Source of the DNA: an uncultured Chloroflexota bacterium
Lineage (GTDB): Bacteria; Chloroflexota; UBA4733
Length of the DNA: 64,000 nt
Assembly: GCA_937967325.1 (NCBI GenBank)
Contig: CALBSQ010000389.1
Span: forward strand, 1-64,000
Direction of reading: 5' to 3'
Below are positions 26,973 through 35,629 of this stretch, one piece after another. The notes under the pieces are model-generated. The model had not been told where the DNA came from and made no database searches. It saw only the letters and a list, made by a program, of their open reading frames with translations. Each line of letters starts with the position of its first letter. Within the stretch, counting starts at the first letter, position 1. Both the position numbers and the translations under genes were made by a program.

Positions 26973-27178
26973 CGCCGCACGTCCGGGTCGGGATTGGACC
27001 GGCCCGCTCGCCCGGGCGTGGCGTCCCCCGCCGCCGGTCGGGCCTGGGCGGCCCGAGCAAGCAGCATGTAGGCGACGCCCAGGCGCTGGGCCGCGTCACG
27101 ACGGGGGACGGCGGTGAGCACCACCCGCCACGGCCGGGGCAATGGGCCGGGCGGGCGCGGGGCGGGGCGAGCGGCCAT
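26969..27178 (-). CDS. Small protein coupled to the serine recombinase
   Basis: 69 residues beginning MAARPAPRPPGPLPRPWRVV, with a helix AAQRLGVAYMLLARAAQ. GAGGAG lies 5 nt before the ATG at 27178. Its stop overlaps the recombinase start (ATGA), so the two are one transcriptional unit. No known domain; a directionality or regulatory factor for the recombinase is a reasonable guess. Confidence 0.55.
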   Translation of the reverse strand: MAARPAPRPPGPLPRPWRVVLTAVPRRDAAQRLGVAYMLLARAAQARPAAGDATPGRAGRSNPDPDVRR

Positions 27179-27464
27179 TGCGTCTCCTCTCCGCGGCCGG
27201 CGCGCTGCGAGGCGCTGGCAACCCAGCCGCTCGGCCGGCCGCCGGGAGGAGTATGGCCCCATCGGAGCCGGGCCCGCCCGCGAGTCTGTCACGCCTCAGC
27301 CTCCCGCCAGCGTCGATCCCGCCGCTGGTAGCGCGCCGTGGCCTCGCGGCGCAGCGTGAGGGAACAGCAGAAGCTTAGGATCGCGATTGCATCTACGACG
27401 TGACGGCGTGGTACTGCCTGACGGCGCGATCGGCCTCGTAGGCGGCGCGCTCCCGTCGTTGCTG

Positions 27465-27609
27465 CCAGAGCCGGTCGAGAGCGCCGGCAGGCCGGTGGTG
27501 CAGGCCAAGCTGAAGCGCAGTGGCAGGCACTGGGCGAGGGCCAACTTCAATCCCGTGGTCGCCTTGCGCATGCATCCCCTGCGTGTAGTGAACGGTTGGC
27601 CCACCGCCG
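27465..27609 (+). pseudogene. ISKra4-type transposase, C-terminal remnant
   Basis: The frame contains EPVESAGRPVVQAKLKRSGR and HWARANFNPVVALRMHPL, resembling the end of ISKra4-family transposases (G-x-I/V-E-S-A-x-x-x-V-x-x-R-x-K-x-x-G-x-H-W, then N-P-x-x-A-L-R). Only about 48 residues survive. Confidence 0.5.
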
Positions 27610-27921
27610 AGCATCCTTGGCGCCGTCCCCTTTTCCATCGATTTCAGGAAGCAAGCTAACCGCACAATACTCTTTGGTCCACCCCAAAAACGCCGTCGCC
27701 CCACCTGCAAGCTGCTCCCCGCCGGGGAGATGGCGGCACGTCACTCACCGAGGCCGTTCCTTCTTTGGCGAAGTAGGAGCTCAAGAGTTCCCCGGTAGAG
27801 TCTCGATGAATCTCAGCGCCATGATCCTCGACTGGGAGGACCGACGCCCCGACGAATTGGAAGCCGCCGAGGTATCCTGATACACTGCTCGCATGATTTC
27901 TCCATCCATCGGGGTGACAGC
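27610..27921. other. Intergenic, nothing recognised
   Basis: Open frames on both strands are short and lack motifs. The promoter for the GH2 gene presumably lies near 27860-27920, but no clear boxes were found. Confidence 0.5.
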
Positions 27922-30162
27922 GTGACTCGACCCATCGCCATTGCGCGCGCAGATCAAGCCCACCACAGGGGTCGCCTGGGCGCGGCTACCCCATCGGCTC
28001 ACGAGCCGATGAACACCCAGATCCGAGCCATCGACGGGACCTACGTCCTCTTCCAATACGGCCAGCCCGTGCCTGCCTTCGATACCTGGACGCTCCAGCA
28101 GCCCGGACGCACCTTCCTCGCGCTAGATGGGACCTGGAAGTGGGCCGAAGATGCCCGGAATGAGGGCACCGTCCGGGGCTGGTTCGCTCCAACCTTCGAC
28201 GATTCGAGCTGGCCAGATCGCCCCGTGCCCGCGAGCTGGGACCTCTACGATACGCCCGGTTTCGGCAGCTACGACGGCGTCCAATTCGGCACTGGTAGCG
28301 CCTTCTACGATGGCTACACTTGGTATCGCCGCCACCTGACTCCGCCAGCCGTCTGGATCGGCCACTTCGTCAAGCTCATATTCTTGGCGGTGAGCTACGA
28401 GTGCTGGGTCTACGTCAACGGCCGGCTCGTGGGTCAGCACCACGGAGGGAACACCCCGTTTGCCCTCGACGCGAGCCGCCATCTCCTGCCGGGCAGGGAT
28501 AACGTCATTGCCGTGCGCGTCTACCGTCGTCCCTGGTGGACTTCCTACACCAAGCCCGGCGCGCAGCAGATCACCGCTGCGACCGAGGTACCCCACAAGC
28601 CCGTGGACTACTGGCCCTATGCCGGGATCACCCGTAGCGTCAATCTCGAGGCGACCGGCCTGGTGACCATTAGCAAGGTGCTGACCGCGACCGGTGACCA
28701 CGTGCTGTCGGTGCGCGCCGTGCTCTACAACCACGGCGATCGCGTCGAGCGTCGTCAACTGGTGATTGATCCGGGCGCGGGCGGGGACGCGCGGTTCCGG
28801 GAGCTATCCATCCACCCGGGCCAGGTGGCAGTGGAAGCCTTCCGCTTCGCTATCCCGCGAGCGCGGTGGTGGTCCCCCACCTCACCCACAGTCTACGCTC
28901 TGCGAGCCACCCTTTATCGGGTCGACGGACAAGGTCGTCACTCGCTCGACGATCGCCTGGACGTGGTCTACGGTATGCGCACGGTGGCCGTCGACAACGC
29001 GCGCCTGCTGCTCAACGGGCGGCCGATCTTCCTCAAGGGCGTGAACTGGCACGAGGAGACGGCCGCGCATAGGCGCTCCCTGACGGCGGCGGACTACGAC
29101 AGGGAGCTGGGCCGCATCCTCGACCTCAACGCCAACTTCGCGCGCAACTGCGTCTACAATCGCCACCCCTACGCGTACGAGTATGCCGACCGGCACGGCC
29201 TGCTGATGCTGGACGACTCGGACAACATGTGGCTGGACACGGCCCAGCAGGCCCTCCAGATGCACTCCTACGGCCTCTCCCGGGCGATGGTCGCGACCAT
29301 GGCGTGGAACGAGCTGAACCACCCGGCCGTAATCATGTGGTCGTTGCAGAACGAATCGGAGATCGGGCACGACGGGGACGCCTGGGTCTACCGAGCCCGG
29401 ATAGCCGAGATGGTCGCCACCGTGAAGGCGCTCGACATCCAGGACCGTCCGGTGACCTGGGCCTCCTCCAGCAGCTGGGACCCGGCCTTCGAATTGGCCG
29501 ACGTGGTCGGCTTCAACGAATACTTCGGCTACTTCTACATGCATGATTCCGATTTGGGCAAGACGTTGGACCAGGTCCATCGCAACTGGCCCGCGAAGCC
29601 GATCCTGATCACGGAGAACGGCACCTACGCCTATCCCGGCAGCCGGGGAGCGGGACCGGCGACCGAGCAAGGCAGCGAAGCTTGGCAGGCTGCGGCGTTT
29701 CAGAGCCACTGGCAGCAGGTCACCGTCGGCACGGATACGCTGACCACACCCCGCCAGCCCCGCCTGCGCTACATGGCCGGCTACACCTACTGGCTGCTCA
29801 AGGACTACAAGCAGCGTCTGCAGTACAACCGCCAGCACAACGGCATCTCCACCATGGGGATGGTGACCTTCGACACGGAGACGCCGCGCCTGATCTACCA
29901 AGCCTTCAAGGATGCGTCGAACCCGGTCCCCCGAGCCTGGCGGCCGCGACCCTTCCGCCGGCCGCCGTACCGCACGGTACGCTCGCTACCCGGGGAAGGA
30001 GTGACACAATGGATAAGCCTGCTGACGAAACCCTGCGCCTTTGGGAGCCGGTCTTCCTGGCGATCCTCGACGGCCGGATTGGGCGAGACGACCAGCGTGC
30101 CATTCGCCTTGCCCTTCAGGGTCTGGGGCGACAGCCGAACCCTCTGGAGTCCAAGGCGCTAA
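27922..30162 (+). CDS. Glycoside hydrolase family 2 enzyme (beta-galactosidase/glucuronidase-like)
   Basis: 746 residues, cytoplasmic-looking with no signal peptide. The sugar-binding jelly roll comes first (LDGTWKWA, VPASWDLYD, WYRRHLTPP, WVYNGRL-type strand YECWVYVNGRLVGQH), then an Ig-like middle and a TIM barrel from about 360 (LLNGRPIFLKGVNWHEE). Acid/base Glu is in WSLQNESEIG and the nucleophile Glu in ILITENGTYAY. It cleaves beta-linked sugars; the exact sugar cannot be read from sequence. The start could be GTG 27922 or ATG 28009. The last ~50 residues (after RAWRPRPFRR) are out-of-family and overlap the next gene by 154 nt. Confidence 0.85.
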   Translation: MTRPIAIARADQAHHRGRLGAATPSAHEPMNTQIRAIDGTYVLFQYGQPVPAFDTWTLQQPGRTFLALDGTWKWAEDARNEGTVRGWFAPTFDDSSWPDRPVPASWDLYDTPGFGSYDGVQFGTGSAFYDGYTWYRRHLTPPAVWIGHFVKLIFLAVSYECWVYVNGRLVGQHHGGNTPFALDASRHLLPGRDNVIAVRVYRRPWWTSYTKPGAQQITAATEVPHKPVDYWPYAGITRSVNLEATGLVTISKVLTATGDHVLSVRAVLYNHGDRVERRQLVIDPGAGGDARFRELSIHPGQVAVEAFRFAIPRARWWSPTSPTVYALRATLYRVDGQGRHSLDDRLDVVYGMRTVAVDNARLLLNGRPIFLKGVNWHEETAAHRRSLTAADYDRELGRILDLNANFARNCVYNRHPYAYEYADRHGLLMLDDSDNMWLDTAQQALQMHSYGLSRAMVATMAWNELNHPAVIMWSLQNESEIGHDGDAWVYRARIAEMVATVKALDIQDRPVTWASSSSWDPAFELADVVGFNEYFGYFYMHDSDLGKTLDQVHRNWPAKPILITENGTYAYPGSRGAGPATEQGSEAWQAAAFQSHWQQVTVGTDTLTTPRQPRLRYMAGYTYWLLKDYKQRLQYNRQHNGISTMGMVTFDTETPRLIYQAFKDASNPVPRAWRPRPFRRPPYRTVRSLPGEGVTQWISLLTKPCAFGSRSSWRSSTAGLGETTSVPFALPFRVWGDSRTLWSPRR
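27992..28011. promoter_or_regulatory. 20-bp perfect palindrome at the GH2 start
   Basis: CATCGGCTCACGAGCCGATG is a perfect inverted repeat (9-nt arms, 2-nt centre) whose last three bases are the possible ATG start of the GH2 gene. A repressor operator there would block translation or transcription start. It could also be incidental coding sequence if the GTG at 27922 is the true start. Confidence 0.35.
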
Positions 30163-33100
30163 TCTCTTGGCTGTCAGATCAACTCAAGCTCTGGGAGCAA
30201 CAGAGCGGTGACGCAGTTGGGCTGGACGGTATCGTCGCCATTGCGCTTGTAAACCTGGAAGCCGCCCGGCTGATGGAAGACGACGAAGCGCGATTATATT
30301 CGCTGCTGCTCGCCGCATGGGCACTTCGGGATGCCTATGGCACCAGTCGAAATGCAGCGGATCTGAATCGGTGGATCGAGTGCGAGGAGGAGGCGATCCT
30401 CGTCTCGGGCGATTCGGAAACTGCCGTGTCGTTGGCCGGCCTAATCCGAGCCTTGGGCGAGCGCTACCGCCTCAACGGTGATATTGCCGACCTGGAGCAA
30501 CGGATCAGTCTCCTGGAGAGGGCGGTAACCGTGACGCGCGACGGCCCGCTACGGCCAAAGTATCTAAACAACCTAGCAAGTACGCTGTGGGATCGCTACT
30601 TCCGGAACCAGGACATCACGCAGCTGGAGAGGGTGATCTCGCTGGCGGAAGAGGCGGTCGCCCTAACAGCCGACGACACCGATCAGAGTAGATTCCGCGA
30701 GAACCTCGCGGCGTTCATCGGCGAGCATTTTCGCCGCCTGGGAGAGCCGGTGGACCGGGAACGCCAGATAGCATTGCTGAAGGAAGCAGCCGACCTTCCT
30801 CCCGACGCGCCCGACCTTGCCGCGCGTCTCGAGAGGCTGGCCGTACAGTACAACCAACGTGGGGATCCCGTGTCCTTGGGCCACGCCATCGTTCTCTTCG
30901 AGGAGGCACTCCGTCTCAGTCCCGAAAGCTCCGACCTGAACGCTCGACGTAACAACCTAGCAGTGACTCTGGCAGCCCGGTATCGCCTCCTGAGCGACCT
31001 AGCGGATCTCCATCGAGCGATCTCCCTTATGGAGGAGGTGATGGGGCAAGGGGCCAAAGGTGCCGAGCGGCCACTACTGCTGCACAACTTAGCCGATCTA
31101 CTGAGACAAAGGTATCAACTTGCCGGCGATGCGGCGGATATCGAGCGGTCGATCCTTCTGGAACAGGAAGTACTGCGGCTCTCGCCGCACGATCCAAACC
31201 GACATGTATCGTTCAACCACCTGGCGCTCTCCTTTGCTGCTCGTCACAAGGTAACAGGACAAGCAGCCGACCAGCAGCAGGCCATCACGCTGTTGGGGGA
31301 AGCCGTCGACCACAGCTCATCAGACCCGGACCATATCCTCCACATCAACAACCTGATGGACGCCCTTGGGGAGCGCTATGACCAGCAGAGCGATGCTGCC
31401 GACTTAGAACGCTTGATCGCCTTGGAGGAACAGGTGCTCGACCTGAGCGCCAGCAGCGCCGACAGGGTGCCTGCACTTCACAAGCTTGCAGAGCTATTAT
31501 CCAGGCGCGGCCAGCCCGCTGATCTAACGCGAGCAATCGACTTGCTCGACGAAGGTCTTCAACTCAGTCGGGATAGGAAGAGCCGGTATGCCTTGCTCCG
31601 AGGCATGGCCATCGTCTCGCGGCAGCGCGGCGGTCCCGACGATATGGATCGGTGCATCTTGGCTCTAGAGGAAATGGTGCGTGTATCGACCCCCGACGTC
31701 GATCGCGGCGACATACTTGACGAGCTGGCAAGAGTCCTGATGCAGCGAGCGATCTCGCAGGGTTCCAAAGACTACTTGGACCGAGCAATCTCCGTACAGG
31801 AGGAGGCGGTGTCGCTAACCGCCGTCGGCCCTGTACGGGCTGAACGTCTCCATGCGCTGTCCCGCTTCCTTGCCGAACGTGGAACCGCCTCGAGCCCCGA
31901 CATGGGACTGGACCGCCGCATCGTCCTCCTAGAGGAAGCGGCCGTCCTTTCACCGGACGGTCCGCGCCGGCCCCCGCTGCTCACAGATCTGGCGAATGCG
32001 ATCGGTGAGCGGGACGCAGCACTGGGTGAGCCGCGCCATCTCATGCGGCGAATCGACATCCTAGAGGAAGCGCTGGCGCTTTCGCCAACTGGGCCGGGTC
32101 GCGCGAAGTACCTCTACAACCTCGCCAGTGCCCTAGGAGAGCGCTACCGCATCCAAATGGCAGTACCTGATCTGGAACGGGCGCTCTCCCTGCTGGAGGA
32201 GGCGCATCAGCTCGCTTCCGATGGCCCTCTTCGAGCGAAAATCTCATCCAAACTCGGGCTTGCCCACGGAGACCGGCACGACTTAGAAGGGAATCCCGAC
32301 GACCTAGCTCGGCGGATCTCTCTGCTCGAAGAGGCCGTAAATCTCACTGCCGACGGTCCGGACCGTCCCATGTATCTCAACGACCTAGCAGCCTGCTATG
32401 GTCAGCAAGATGACATTGCTCAGGTGGAACGACGCATCACTTTGCTTGAAGAGGTACTTGTCCTCGCCGGCAGCAGCGCCGACAGGACCAAATATGTGCT
32501 GAACCTGGCAGACGCGTTGCTCAACCGTTTTATCCTCCGAGGCGAGGGTGCTGACGTCGAGCGGTGCATTAGGCTCTTGGAAGAGACGATCGCCAATACT
32601 GCGAGTGAGGCGGACCGGGCACTGCTTCTCACTACTCTAGGTTCGACGATCGGCCACCAGTATTACATTGTCGGCGACGTCGGCAGCCTTGACCGGAGAG
32701 TCACGGTCACCGAGGAAGCACTGGCGCTTACGCCCCCCGGTCCGGGCAGCGCTCGATTTCTCAACAACGTTGCTGCGTCCCTGACCGACCGAGGCGCGCA
32801 TCGCAGCGACCCGGCCGATCTGGAGCAAGCGACCGCCATGTTGGAACAGGCGATCCGCCTGACGCCGCAGGGCTCTGACCGAGCACATTGGCTGACGAGC
32901 CTGGGACGTACCTTGGCCGCACGTTATGCCCTGGGGCTGGACCCTGACAGCCTCGAACGGGCAATATCGCTGCACGAGGAGGCCCTGCTCACCGGCCTGG
33001 ACCGTGAACGTCGAGCAGTTTGCCTCAGGGAGTTTGCCCATTGCTTGCTCGAGCGCTACCGTCTCAAGAAGAACCCTCTGGACCTGGAAAGGCAAATCAC

Positions 33101-35369
33101 AGTCCTGAAAGAGGTCGTTGACCTCAGTCCCACAGGTGTTCATCACGCCAGCCACCTTAACCACCTGGCTATGGCCCTCGGCGACCGCTATGCTCTACTC
33201 CACGACCCCAACGATCTGATGCAACGGATCGCGCTACTCGAAGAGGCGGTTCAGCTAACACCTGATGGTCCCAACCGGGCAGCATTCATGCACAACCTGG
33301 CCAATGGCCTGGCCGCGAGGTTCGACCTTACGCCCCATGCAGACGACCTCATCCGAATGCTCGATCTCCAGCAAGAAGCGATGCGAATGGCTGACACTTC
33401 CAAGCTACCAGGCGTCAGCAAGAGACTTGCCCATTGGCTCTTGGCGCTCGGTTGGCCGGTGGGCGATATCGTGTCTGTGTTGGAACGGGGTACCGAGGCG
33501 CTGGAGCGCATGCTCGCATCAACGAGCGAGGAGTACGGAGCATCCCTTCTCAGCGACAATGGCGATCTCTATGACTTGCTGGTCGGCACCACCCTGCGCG
33601 TTGCAGAGCTCGCAACGTCCAAAGCCGATCCCGCCACGTCCGCCCGCCACAAGGAGCAGGCCTACTGGGCAGCTGAGCGAGGCAAGGACCGGAGGGGAGC
33701 GGCGCTGCTGGCCAGCAGCGCCGCAACGCCGCACGATGCTGCCGGGCGCCGGCTTCTAGAGGAAGTCGAGGGGCTGCGTCGAGAACTGTCACGCCTTTAT
33801 AGATTGATGGGCAGCGATATCGGTTCGGTCAGACGCATAGCTAGCGCCGACATGCGCCGCGGCTGGCTAGCCGAGATGCCCAGGGATCACACCTTGCCAG
33901 TCGAGCCCTTAGGGCCGGACGATCTCGATCATGCTGACAACCTGGAGCGGCCCTCCGTACCTGGCGAACAGACCAAGACATTACACCACAGTCTGTCAAT
34001 GCAGGTGGAGCACAATTGGGCGAGGATGCGCTCCTTACTCGCAAACCTGGCCAAGACCGACCTCAACTACGCCTCGGTGCGGGGCTTCGCCACGCCCCTG
34101 CGTCCGGAGGAGATCGCCGCCGCGCTACCTCCGGGTGGTGCCTTGGTGCTGCTTTACCCCCTCGACGACAGCATCGCTTGCTTTGTACTTCGCCAGCCTG
34201 ATACCACTTCGGGCGTCCCCCTGCTCGCTGTGGCCACCGTTCCGCTAGTCGTCCCGAACGTGGCGATCCGCGACGACGCGGACCCGCCTGCCACTCTAGC
34301 TGGCAAGGCCGCGCTGGCTCACCTGGTTGCTCGGGCACTTCCAGGGGGACAACCCGCCTCGAGCGGTCTACTTGACATGGTGCTGTCCCAGCTCGGCGCA
34401 GTACTCTTCCCCGCGCTCAGCCCCTTGCTCCCGTCGCCCAACCCGGGCGACCCTCACTCTCTAGTGCTGGTGCCCACCGGCGCTCTGCACCGGCTGCCCT
34501 TGCACGCCCTGCCCTGGCCCAGCCTCGTCAAGGGGCGACTACTAGACGGCTACACGGTCTCCTACGCCTCCACTGCGGACGCCCTCGTGCTGGCCAGCCG
34601 CAAAGAGGCGGCCTCAGCAGGGATGGTAACCCTGGCGCCCGGCCTGTCGGAGCGGCCCGGCGCTCCGGAGCTTGCCGGCGCGCTGTCACAGGCAACGGCC
34701 GTCGCCGCGCTAGGGCACGGGCGGCCATTCCTTCGTCAAAATGCCAACATCGGCGCGCTGGTCCTGGAGCGCATCGCAGACGGGCAGCGCTGGGTGGTTG
34801 CTGCGACACATGGGCTTGCTGGGGGCCCAGATGCGGCACGCACGGGACTGCTGTTCTTCGACGAGCAGGGGCAGGAAGGCGTGTGGTTGACGGCCCAGGA
34901 GATCCTGGCACGCCTGCCCCTGGGCGGAGTGGAGCACCTGGAGCTGGGCGCGTGCGCGACCCACGCCGACGACGCGGCCCCGGGCGACCGGCTGGCCGGG
35001 CTGGTGCGGGCACTGCTGTACCGCGGGGCGCGCAGCGTGGGAGCAACGCTGTGGCCGGTAGGGGACGCCGCGGCGGCGCTGGTGAGCGCCTGGACCTGGG
35101 TGGCGCTGCTGGGCGGGGAGACGAACAAGGCCAGGGCGCTGCGGGCCGGCGTGCTGCGGCTGCGGCGATGCACTGGTGCCGAGGCCGCGGAGGAACTGCG
35201 TCGGATGGCAGGAGATCTTCCGGCGGGCGATCCGGCACGGGAGGGGGTAGAGCACCTCGCCTGGTCCCTGGCTGGGCAGGCGCTGCCTTTCGCCAGAACC
35301 GCCGACTGGGCTCCCTTCGTCCTCCACGGCGCGCCGCTCACTGCATCGGCGGAAGCATCTGCTAGCTAA
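30009..35369 (+). CDS. Giant TPR-CHAT protein 2 (caspase-like protease)
   Basis: 1786 residues. The start MDKPADETLRLWEPVFLAIL, with GGAAGGAG upstream, matches the head of CHAT protein 1. Roughly 23 repeats of 44 residues (NNLAxxLxxRY ... ADLER ... LLEEAV) extend to about residue 1130. A helical linker with AERGKDRRGAALLASSAA leads into the CHAT domain: VLVPTGALHRLPLHALPWPS, catalytic His in WVVAATHGLAGG and catalytic Cys in LELGACATHA, and YRGARSVGATLWPV. Longest of the three paralogues. The GH2 frame overlaps its first 154 nt, but similarity to protein 1 begins here, so the ATG at 30009 is chosen. Probable ligand-triggered protease; the trigger is unknown. Confidence 0.92.
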   Translation: MDKPADETLRLWEPVFLAILDGRIGRDDQRAIRLALQGLGRQPNPLESKALISWLSDQLKLWEQQSGDAVGLDGIVAIALVNLEAARLMEDDEARLYSLLLAAWALRDAYGTSRNAADLNRWIECEEEAILVSGDSETAVSLAGLIRALGERYRLNGDIADLEQRISLLERAVTVTRDGPLRPKYLNNLASTLWDRYFRNQDITQLERVISLAEEAVALTADDTDQSRFRENLAAFIGEHFRRLGEPVDRERQIALLKEAADLPPDAPDLAARLERLAVQYNQRGDPVSLGHAIVLFEEALRLSPESSDLNARRNNLAVTLAARYRLLSDLADLHRAISLMEEVMGQGAKGAERPLLLHNLADLLRQRYQLAGDAADIERSILLEQEVLRLSPHDPNRHVSFNHLALSFAARHKVTGQAADQQQAITLLGEAVDHSSSDPDHILHINNLMDALGERYDQQSDAADLERLIALEEQVLDLSASSADRVPALHKLAELLSRRGQPADLTRAIDLLDEGLQLSRDRKSRYALLRGMAIVSRQRGGPDDMDRCILALEEMVRVSTPDVDRGDILDELARVLMQRAISQGSKDYLDRAISVQEEAVSLTAVGPVRAERLHALSRFLAERGTASSPDMGLDRRIVLLEEAAVLSPDGPRRPPLLTDLANAIGERDAALGEPRHLMRRIDILEEALALSPTGPGRAKYLYNLASALGERYRIQMAVPDLERALSLLEEAHQLASDGPLRAKISSKLGLAHGDRHDLEGNPDDLARRISLLEEAVNLTADGPDRPMYLNDLAACYGQQDDIAQVERRITLLEEVLVLAGSSADRTKYVLNLADALLNRFILRGEGADVERCIRLLEETIANTASEADRALLLTTLGSTIGHQYYIVGDVGSLDRRVTVTEEALALTPPGPGSARFLNNVAASLTDRGAHRSDPADLEQATAMLEQAIRLTPQGSDRAHWLTSLGRTLAARYALGLDPDSLERAISLHEEALLTGLDRERRAVCLREFAHCLLERYRLKKNPLDLERQITVLKEVVDLSPTGVHHASHLNHLAMALGDRYALLHDPNDLMQRIALLEEAVQLTPDGPNRAAFMHNLANGLAARFDLTPHADDLIRMLDLQQEAMRMADTSKLPGVSKRLAHWLLALGWPVGDIVSVLERGTEALERMLASTSEEYGASLLSDNGDLYDLLVGTTLRVAELATSKADPATSARHKEQAYWAAERGKDRRGAALLASSAATPHDAAGRRLLEEVEGLRRELSRLYRLMGSDIGSVRRIASADMRRGWLAEMPRDHTLPVEPLGPDDLDHADNLERPSVPGEQTKTLHHSLSMQVEHNWARMRSLLANLAKTDLNYASVRGFATPLRPEEIAAALPPGGALVLLYPLDDSIACFVLRQPDTTSGVPLLAVATVPLVVPNVAIRDDADPPATLAGKAALAHLVARALPGGQPASSGLLDMVLSQLGAVLFPALSPLLPSPNPGDPHSLVLVPTGALHRLPLHALPWPSLVKGRLLDGYTVSYASTADALVLASRKEAASAGMVTLAPGLSERPGAPELAGALSQATAVAALGHGRPFLRQNANIGALVLERIADGQRWVVAATHGLAGGPDAARTGLLFFDEQGQEGVWLTAQEILARLPLGGVEHLELGACATHADDAAPGDRLAGLVRALLYRGARSVGATLWPVGDAAAALVSAWTWVALLGGETNKARALRAGVLRLRRCTGAEAAEELRRMAGDLPAGDPAREGVEHLAWSLAGQALPFARTADWAPFVLHGAPLTASAEASAS

Positions 35370-35629
35370 TGCGGTGGACAGGCGACGATTCATCGCAGCA
35401 AGCCTGAGAGCGGAGGCTCATAGGTGCGCCACAAGTTTTCGCGCCGCCTGGTTGTACATAGGAAGCAAGATACACGGTGTTGCCCGTCGCTCAGACCATT
35501 CTCCTGGGGAAGACAAGCAAGCACTGCGAAAACGTGTAGCGCACCTGAGGCTCATTGCTCCCTTTGACAACACGCCGATGCGCCATACCATAACTACCTC
35601 GATCCTCGTGCTCGGCCGTGGAGCGTCGT

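Noticed and set aside
25509..27071. 520-residue plus-strand frame opposite the serine recombinase
   Set aside because: Antisense shadow; the minus frame carries the catalytic Ser and zinc ribbon.
28882..29901. 339-residue minus-strand frame opposite the GH2 gene
   Set aside because: Shadow of the GH2 coding strand, which has both catalytic glutamates.
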